Below are positions 57,025 to 64,000 of a DNA stretch of 64,000 bases, piece after piece. Position 1 is the first letter of the stretch. Each line of letters opens with the position of its first letter. A program made the position numbers and the translations under genes. The stretch comes from Atherinomorus stipes (Eukaryota > Chordata > Actinopteri > Atheriniformes > Atherinidae): assembly GCA_023101725.1 (NCBI GenBank), contig JALJCO010008708.1:1-64000 (forward strand), written 5' to 3'. Below the pieces are notes generated by a model. That model ran no database searches. It was not told the origin of the DNA and saw nothing but the letters and a program-made list of their open reading frames with translations.

Positions 57025-58395
57025 TTACTCTGTCAGGTCCACATTCTAGTACTGAGTTGGACCAGTTTTTCCTCCAGAATTGACTTATTTCTTGGCTTCA
57101 TTGATCAAATAAGTTGTTGGAAACATTTCTCAGAAATTTTGCACCATTTTGACATGATAGCATCACACGGTTGCTGCATCCATGATGAGAATTTCCTGGT
57201 CCACCACGTCCCAAAGCTGTGGTTCACCAGCCTGACCAACGCCATGTATGAGACACACGGCAAGTCAGTCTGGGAAGTGATTTCCACTCCTGTTAAAAAA
57301 ATTGACTGGACCAATCACAGCGCAGGAGACGGGACTTTACGTCTTTTTCAGCGACACATTTCTCAAACGTTCCTCCATCTTGTGTTGTCCAGTTCTGGTG
57401 AGTGTGTGTGAATTGTAGCCTCAGTTTCCTGTTCTTAGCTGACAGGAGTGGCACCCGGTCTGGTCTTCTGCCGCATCCTGGTCCAGACACCTGCTGCTCA
57501 CGGGATATTTCGGGTGCGTCCACCACCAGCCCTACTAGTTAGCCCTACCCCTAAATTTTGCGCTTTCCCATGAAGGTTGTGCTGTCCCATTTCCTCTTTG
57601 CATGTAGGGGTGGTGGACATAACGAGGGGTAGGGGGTATGAATCTAGCCCTTCAGAGCGAGGGACGTCAGATGCTGACTTGCTGAGGAAGGACCAGAGAA
57701 AAGGGTCAGAGACTTCCAGAGAGCGACAGGACTCACAAATGTACATATCACAGTTCTTCACAACGTTAGCCCGACTAGCCACGGCAGCTCGGCTAAAATA
57801 CTGATGAAAAGCTTGCAAAGGCTTTTTGGCAGTTTACAAGAGATAACAGTCGCCATGGCGACTTCTTGCCCGTGTGGTTGTTTTGTTTATTAATCAACCG
57901 AAGCATGATGAATGGTGAAAAAAAGAAAAACGACCGCCACTGTTAACTCTGTGTTGCTGCTGGATGTGTTGTTATGGTAAGACGTATGTGCAAACGTCAC
58001 TATCCAGTCGCTTACATGCCTGAACGTAAATGCAGCAAGTGGTGTCCCAATTCCTAGGAAAGATTACAAAGCCCTACCCCTTGTGGCTTTAATTCAAGGG
58101 TGTAGTGGTCGAGGGCTAGTGGTGGAAAGGGGGAGCGTTGGGATTGGGCCGTTCTCTTCTACAGATCATTCTCTGGAAACCTTAGAGATGGTTATGCGTG
58201 AAAATCCCAGTAAATACTCGGACCAACAACCGTTAAATCCCCTTTCTTCCTCATCCTGATGCTCAGTTTGAACTTCAGCAAGTCGTCGTCACCATGTTGA
58301 CATGACTAGATGTTGCCATGTGATTGGCTGATTATTTATTTTTGTTAACAAACAGCTGAACAGGTGGATCAGATAAAGTGGACAACAAGTGTCTA
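57025..58395 (-). mobile_element. Degraded Tc1/mariner-like element with nested insertion
   Basis: In reverse, 58395-58150 gives the terminal region (CCACTTTATCTGATCCACCT, then the complement of GAGATGGTTATGCGTGAAAA). 57515-57395 gives the GCTGACAGGAGTGGCACCCG segment, and 57240-57030 gives the transposase C-terminus ending near AGTACTAGAATGTG. Similarity to a very abundant fish repeat family supports the order. The part between 57245 and 57385 is probably another insertion. Confidence 0.65.
57513..58150. mobile_element. Unclassified DNA transposon nested in the Tc1-like element
   Basis: The left side is CACCACCAGCCCTACTAG and the right side CTAGTGGTGGAAAGGGGGAG, inverted partners. Inner partners are TAGGGGTGGTGGACA and TGTAGTGGTCGAGGGC-type sequence. 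It ends near GGGATTGGGCC. It separates GGGATATT from TTCTACAGATCATTCTCTGG, which are adjacent in uninterrupted members of the host repeat. Confidence 0.55.
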
Positions 58396-58808
58396 TCTGT
58401 CTGAGTCAGAAAAAACCCCTACCCACTCCCTGCGATCCTCCCACACCTTCCAGCTCTCCGTTCCCCCAGCCCGTCTTGTCACAATGGGGAGCGGGGTGTT
58501 TAGTCGCACTGCTCCCCATCTCTGGAACTCTCCCACCATCCCCGTACAGTGGACTCCTTCCCTCCTTTCAAATCCAGACTCAAAACCTTCGTGTTCAGTC
58601 TTATTCCACCTAAGTCCACATGCATCACTCCAATGTTGTTTTTCCCTTTTTTATTTCCTGTAGATTTGTTTTCTGTGGTACCTCTTATACTTGTGTTTTT
58701 ACTGTTTTAGCTTCCTCTTTTTAATGTTTTATCTGCTTGTACAGTGTCCATGTCCATGGGTGCTTTGAGAAGGCACTTTCAAATAAAATGTATTATTATT
58801 ATTATTAC
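58396..58808 (+). mobile_element. LINE 3' end with (ATT)n tail
   Basis: The frame encodes a decayed C-terminal block (LRSSHTFQLSVPPARLVTMG, then GVFSRTAPHLWNS). This matches RAFSHSAPRLWNS in the LINE at 5 kb. The UTR ends AAGGCACTTTCAAATAAAAT and a TTATTATTATTATTA tail. Confidence 0.7.
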
Positions 58809-58817
58809 TTGTGTACC

Positions 58818-59703
58818 TTAAAGGGGAAGTTCAGGATTTTTGACATAGGGCCTCATTTTCAAGTGAGCCAGAATACTACTCATTACTGGAGACAGTTTCA
58901 ACATATTTCATTCATTGTTCTAGCTCCAGTGGGTCGCCGATGCTAATGCTAGTGGAAGTCAATAGGAATCTGCTAGCCTGTCATTAATAACAATCTTATC
59001 CACTCCACAGAACATCTGAGGCAAATCATTTCTTACTTCAGACTATCTGTGTAAATGCCGTGTTAACAGAATAATGTTACAAATCAAACTAACCTGCATT
59101 TCGTTGCATTTGATTGTTGCTGCTGAGAAACTTTACAAAGTTTTACTTCCTGTATTTGGCAGCAGAGTGATGTCATCTGCTGCTACGAAGGAATCTGATT
59201 ACACAAATACAAAGTCTAAAATACGACCATGTCTGAAAGGCATGAGGACATGTCGGATTTTGAAGATGATTTCGAACTTTTTTCATCAAACTAACTGTCA
59301 CCATGTCTCTATGAACAAGAATACACTGATAAAGGTAGTAATACTACTACCCGAAAGCAAAGTATATCATTCCACAGCTAATAAGAAGCTAGTTCTTCAA
59401 TATGTAATGCAAAATTTGTCATACAAGGCTAGTTTTACTAGTTTAACACACAAGTTTACTAGTTTAACACGGCATTTACACATAATCTTGCTGATTTGCC
59501 TCGGGTCTTCTGTGGAGTGGATAAGATTGTTATTAATGACAGGCTAGCAGATTCCTATTGACTTCCACCAGCATTAGCATCAGCGATCTCCTGGAACTAG
59601 AATAACGGGATGAAATATGTTGAAACTGTCTTCAGTGATAAGTAATATCCTGGCTCACTTGTACATGAGGCCCTATGTCAAAAATCCCAAACTTCCCCTT
59701 TAA
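58818..59703. mobile_element. TTAA-flanked foldback transposon F (886 bp)
   Basis: TTAAAGGGGAAGTTCAGGAT opens the element and CCCAAACTTCCCCTTTAA closes it, with TTAA at 58818-58821 and 59700-59703. The arms pair for about 220 bp (GACATAGGGCCTCAT with ATGAGGCCCTATGTC; CTGCTAGCCTGTCATTAATA with TATTAATGACAGGCTAGCAG in reverse sense). It is non-autonomous. Confidence 0.85.
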
Positions 59704-60099
59704 TATTCTCTATCACACCATTTTCTCCTCACTGAGTCAATGACTATACAACATTACATTTAGTTATTTATTACAACAAAACAAAGGTGAACACCAACCA
59801 AGTAAAAAAAAAAGCTCAGTTAAACTATTTGGACTCAAACCCCCCAAACAGGGGGACAGTCATTCCCCCTAACCCTAACCATCACAACTGATTGCCTAAC
59901 CCTTGCCCTAACCCAAACCAAAACCTTATTATGACCTAAACTCTAAAACCAAATTTGGACCCTCAAAATCATTTAAAATAAAATCTCATGAACCCGCTTG
60001 CTGTGCTCCAACATAGCTTGCACAGCCTTTACATGTCTGGTCCTCATTTAATTCAGTGTCCCTGGCAGACATCGCTGAATTATCTGTAAAAATGAGTCC
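59704..60099. other. Intergenic
   Basis: It contains CCCTAACCCTAACC and related C-rich phrases at 59867-59920, and otherwise nothing recognised. Confidence 0.35.
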
Positions 60100-60229
60100 G
60101 GCCTTTAATTTTCTGATGCAACCCCCCCCCCCAAGCTTTTTGGAAGTGTTGTTGATACAGTTGGGCCATGGGTCACTAAACTGTTTAACATGTCCCTTTC
60201 TTCTTGCATGTTTCCAAGCTCCTTTAAAC

Positions 60230-61290
60230 ATGCTATTGTAGAACCAAGACTTAAAAAGCCTAAGCTGGACCTGACAGAACTTAAAAACTTTCAGCCTTTA
60301 TCTAAGCTCCCTTTTTTTGGCCAAAATGCTGGAAAAAGTGGTAGCTAATCAATTGACATCTCTCCTTGAAACATACAACATCTGCGACAACTTTCAGTCA
60401 GGGTTTCGGGAACTCCATTCTACTGAAACAGCACTGCTGAAAGTATCTAGGGACATCATAATGTCTGCAGACTTACAGTAGGAAGACGTTCAGTTCTAGT
60501 CCTGCTGATCATCGGCCTTCGACACGGTTGATTATACCATCATGATAAATCAGTTGTGGGATTGGTTGGGTATGACAGGTCCAGTGTTACAGTGGTTTTC
60601 TTCCTACTTGGTTGGTAGGAGCTATAGTGTGTCAGTCAATGGTGTGATGTCTGACCCAGCAGATCTGCAGTGTGGTGTCCCACAGGGTTCAGTCCTGGGA
60701 CCCCTTCTCTTTTCACTATATCTCCTTCCTTTGGTCGGATAATCCAACAACACTGTGATGTGGCCTACCTTCTGTTTCCTGATGACATACAGATGTATTG
60801 CTCCTTTAAAACCTCTGAGATCCATAAACTCCACTGGATCATCGACTATCTGTCTCGGATTAAGCAGTGGTTGAATGACAACTGTCTCACATTTAACTCT
60901 GAGAAGACAGAGACACTCATTATTGCTCCTGAGAGTGCTATCTCCATTATCAAACAACACCTCAGAGAACTGAGTTCCTCAGTCAAATCAAGTCTTCGCA
61001 ACCTTGGAGTACTCTAAAAAAATGTATCAGGAAATGTAACTTTCAACTGCAAAACATCTCTAAGGTGAGGCACATTGTTTCACAGGGGACTTGGAGTAAT
61101 GCATCCACGTTATTATTTCTTCAAGACTCGATTATTGCAACAGTTTACTTGCCTGAAAGAAGGAACTGGCTCGCCTACAGCATGTCCAGAACTCTGCTGC
61201 AAGGCTCCTGACCCACACAAACAGGAAAGCCCATATTACTCCCATTCTGAAGTCCTTGCATTGGCTCCCTGGTGTTTTTAGGATAAATTT
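60230..61290 (+). pseudogene. LINE reverse transcriptase remnant
   Basis: In changing frames, it shows [60 protein letters not shown] and FPDDIQMYCS (a decayed YADDTQLY site). RIKQWLNDNCLTFNSEKTET and an NSAARLLTHTNRKAHITPIL-type block follow. The order is that of L2/CR1-type LINEs. At least three frameshifts and several stops are present, so it is inactive. Confidence 0.75.
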
Positions 61291-61300
61291 TAAAATTCTG

Positions 61301-63009
61301 GGGTCTCATTTATAAAGCTTGCTTACGCACAAAACAGGGCCTGAAAATGGCATAAGTAATTTTCCACGCAAAGTTTCAGATTTATAAAAACAAACCTGAC
61401 CGAAAAATGTGTGCACCTGTCCGCAAACTCTGAACCTTGCGCACGAACATTTTGGAGACGGGAAACTGGCGACACCGCTGGTAAGATGATGAGCTGAAGC
61501 CACGATCATGCATTTAACCATCATATCAGACTGGAGACCATCGTAAACCCCCGTCTGTTCCTGGATTGAGCTGTACGATCCATCAGCCTCATTTCAGAGC
61601 TACAGTAGCTGCAGCTTCAATTATATAGGATGACAGTTATTGGTAGGTTACCTGTAACAAGGTGTGGAGGCTGATTGTAATTACTGAGGAAACGGTGACA
61701 CTCATACATAATGCTTCACAACGGATGCGCTGCACTGCTGGAAGGTCATGGAAAGAAGAGGATAAAGATGGGGAGAGTTTTTAGAAACCACCAATATTCC
61801 AGGCATGATTACTGACTGATGCCGATAGATTCCCCTGAGCGACTTTCCCGAACTGGGGATTCTTAGATCATTTCAGAGGGTCGCCAGACGATTGTAATCG
61901 CTGTAAACTAAATACATTTAGAATTTTTAGGGTTGTCAAAATAAATCTGTTAATGCAGGGAGATTAATCTGTAGGAATATAAACGCATTCATTTTCTAAT
62001 AAATAAATTAGAGCCTAACTCATAATAAAAATTGCAATTTAGCATCTTGCAAAAGCCCCTTCTCATATCTTGGTCAGCTAAGTTGTTTTTTTTTTTTTAT
62101 TATCATGTTTTCTTACAGTTGTGTACATATGTATGATTATTGTTGCACTTGTACTTTTTATATTATTGTTATGTTAGATAGATGTTATATTGTAAAAAAA
62201 AAAAAAAAAACAGTATTACAAACATTGAATTTCCCTTTTGGGATTAATAAAGTATTTTTCACTTCATTTCATTAATAATCCACCAAACCCCCCCATTATC
62301 CCCCTAATTCATGAAGATTCTGACAGTTTTCCAGCCTCACATGTAGATGCTGCAGGATGATCTGAATTGTCGCACAATAAAGAGCTCAGCTGTTGCGGGG
62401 TCAGGAACAACAACGTCTGGTATCTGGGGGGGTCGTAGCTCAGAAAGTTTGGGAACTCCTGGATCTGTGTGTTAAACTGGACTCGACCGACCCGCCGAAT
62501 CCGTTTAATCCCGTGCGCAGTTTTTGACCACAACGCGCTCCGGTGTGCAGCAGCCGTTGTGTTCATTCACCGCTGCAGCAACGTGCTGTCACTTCTGTTT
62601 ATCTGCGATTCCACTGTGACGTCCAAATATAACGTTCTTTCAACGTTTCACCACCAACAAGCTCCTCCACTTCATTCTCCATGAAACTGCGTTTTCTCGT
62701 CTTCTCAGTCGCCACGATCAAGTTTAAATGCCTCAGATCAGCTGCTTATTTATATGCAAAAAATATCCATGAGGTGCTTTGCATTGACCCTTCATGGTAG
62801 AAAGTGGGCGTGTAGGGGGCGGGATATGAGCCAAATTCACCTGCGCAAACTTCCAAGGAGAGTGTGATTTATAAAGGGGAAATTGCTTGGATTTTTGCGT
62901 ACGCCCGGTTTTATAAATCAGAATATTTTTCAGCGTAAGCAAACTTTGGGTTTTTGGCGCACGTACACTTTTAGTAAAGATCCTGCGCACAGTTTTATAA
63001 ATGAGACCC
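61301..63009. mobile_element. PIF/Harbinger-like element, 1709 bp, CTG target duplication
   Basis: The terminal inverted repeats GGGTCTCATTTATAAA and TTTATAAATGAGACCC are perfect over 16 bp. The 3-bp flanks are CTG at 61298-61300 and CTG at 63010-63012, and 3-bp duplications are typical of PIF/Harbinger. No nuclease or Myb-like frame is evident inside. 62140-62270 contains what looks like a nested retroelement tail (poly-A, then GGGATTAATAAAGTATTTT). Confidence 0.8.
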
Positions 63010-63375
63010 CTGGTCTTTACTTTTAGGGGCCTTCATGGACAGGTGCCTGACTATGTTGCTGGTCTGATCCAGCCTTATTCCTCTGCCCGTGACCTGAGGT
63101 CTTCATGTCCGAAACTGTAAATGGTTCCTTGGACCTGCTATAAAACCCTAAAACCCTTCGCTCTTTGGACTCCGTGGACACTTTTAAAAGGCAACTAAAG
63201 ACTCTGCTGTTTACACAGGCTTTTTAGAGCACACAGTTCACCTATGCATCCTGTTTATTTATTTATTTATTGTTTTATTTGATTTTACCTGTATTTTTAT
63301 TTTTTTGTAGTTATTATGTGAAGCACTTTGTGACGCTCTTATCTGTTAAAAGCGCTATATAATTAAAAGTTACTG

Positions 63376-63639
63376 ACTAACATGTTTTTTAGGCTTTCTT
63401 AGTGAGGACCAGCCAAAGATTTACTCACTTTACTGACACGCAAAACAGTCCTCACAGTGATGCCTGTACAAGTACACACAGACACACATACACACACGCA
63501 CACACACAAACACACACACATTCAATAAGTTTAACCAGACATTTCTAATGCAGCACAATAAAGTGCCCCTCACTTTCCCTCAGACCACCCAGGGGTCACC
63601 TCAGGAACCTCTGCAAGTCTCCGACCTGCTGTTATGACA
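63376..63639. repeat. (CA)n-associated repeat
   Basis: TTAGTGAGGACCAGCC and CAGTCCTCACAGTGATG flank a degenerate CA microsatellite (63475-63520). This is a common fish repeat layout. Confidence 0.5.
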
Positions 63640-64000
63640 ACCGTTATTCAACTCAAACAAATCCTACGGTGTTTCTGTCACACTAACGAGGCTTTCTGGG
63701 TTCAAAACTACCCTCTGTAGTGACGAGCAATGGCCGTACAGACATCTCAAAGGCCTCTGTGGAAGCTGGATTCCATTAGAGAACAACAGAGATGGGCCCA
63801 CTCAGTCCCCCAGGTCTTAAAGCAGCATATGACACGGTGCCTGAAGGCAGCAGCAACTCAGCCTTACATAATCCAGCGCACGAGCTTTCGCAGGGGACGG
63901 ATATTAACAGCGTGCTGCAGCTGTGGCACTAGTATTCATAATAATGACTTAATAATGACAGCAGGATTACTCTGATGGTAATAAATACAGTAAATTTACT
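63640..64000. other. Intergenic, nothing recognised
   Basis: Unique-looking sequence. The 81-codon plus-strand frame (63730-63975) has no recognised domain. Confidence 0.35.

Larger units (their letters stand above)
60100..63375 (+). mobile_element. L2/CR1-type LINE interrupted by a Harbinger-like element
   Basis: RT sequence from about 60200 to 61300 resumes at 63010. The 3' UTR ends with GAAGCACTTTGTGACGCTC, then AAAGCGCTATATAATTAAAA at about 63370. The reading across the insertion site (NFKIL | VFTFRGLHGQVPDYV) is restored when 61301-63009 plus one CTG is removed. The 5' end is truncated or too decayed to see. Confidence 0.75.

Noticed and set aside
59867..59920. CCCTAACCCTAACC resembling interstitial telomere
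   Set aside because: There are only about two adjacent units, with irregular neighbours; too short to call.

Overview
The window is eukaryotic and almost certainly from a teleost fish. It is dominated by fish-type interspersed repeats: Tc1/mariner transposases, L2/CR1-type LINEs ending in (ATT)n, hAT and TTAA-flanked DNA transposons, a tRNA-derived SINE, and many microsatellites. Introns in the one gene found are very short (73-104 bp). There are no operons, ribosome binding sites, CRISPR arrays, rRNA genes or intact tRNA genes. All family names come from reading the sequence against remembered family features; no search was run.

Only one convincing host gene is visible. It lies on the minus strand at 2.3-3.6 kb and is a compact four-exon gene with a TATA box, a very short 5' UTR, canonical GT-AG introns and a polyadenylation signal. 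It encodes a predicted 305-residue secreted protein that is rich in Gly, Ala, Ser and Pro and has no cysteine after the signal peptide. I do not recognise its family. It is the best candidate for something undescribed.

Layout. 0.3-2 kb: a GC-rich retroelement copy and a Harbinger nuclease relic. 2.3-3.6 kb: the gene. 4.3-9.8 kb: an L2-type LINE (minus) with nested insertions, then hAT elements. 9.8-12.2 kb: mostly unique sequence. 12.2-19.2 kb: microsatellite, a second and longer GC-rich retroelement copy inside hAT (BED-finger) debris, an L1 ORF2 relic and a Tc1 relic. 19.2-22 kb: a LINE split by a chimeric Tc1 element. 22-31 kb: mostly unique or AT-rich sequence with two TTAA elements. 32-37 kb: three TTAA-flanked elements, one carrying a 27-unit 19-bp minisatellite. 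37-50 kb: SINE, MITEs, Tc1 copies and a clean MITE-in-hAT nest. 50-54.3 kb: a mostly repeat-poor stretch with a CpG-rich segment. 54.3-60 kb: an unusual double palindrome, a Tc1-like element and a foldback element. 60-63.4 kb: a LINE interrupted by a 1709-bp Harbinger-like element with an exact CTG target duplication.

The transposon ORFs are broken by stops, frameshifts or insertions, and none looks functional. Several repeat-poor stretches (about 6.7, 10.2, 18.3, 26.3, 28-29, 41, 45.4, 50.5-54 and 56.6-57 kb) resemble the conserved noncoding DNA found between developmental genes in vertebrates. That cannot be shown without comparison to other genomes.
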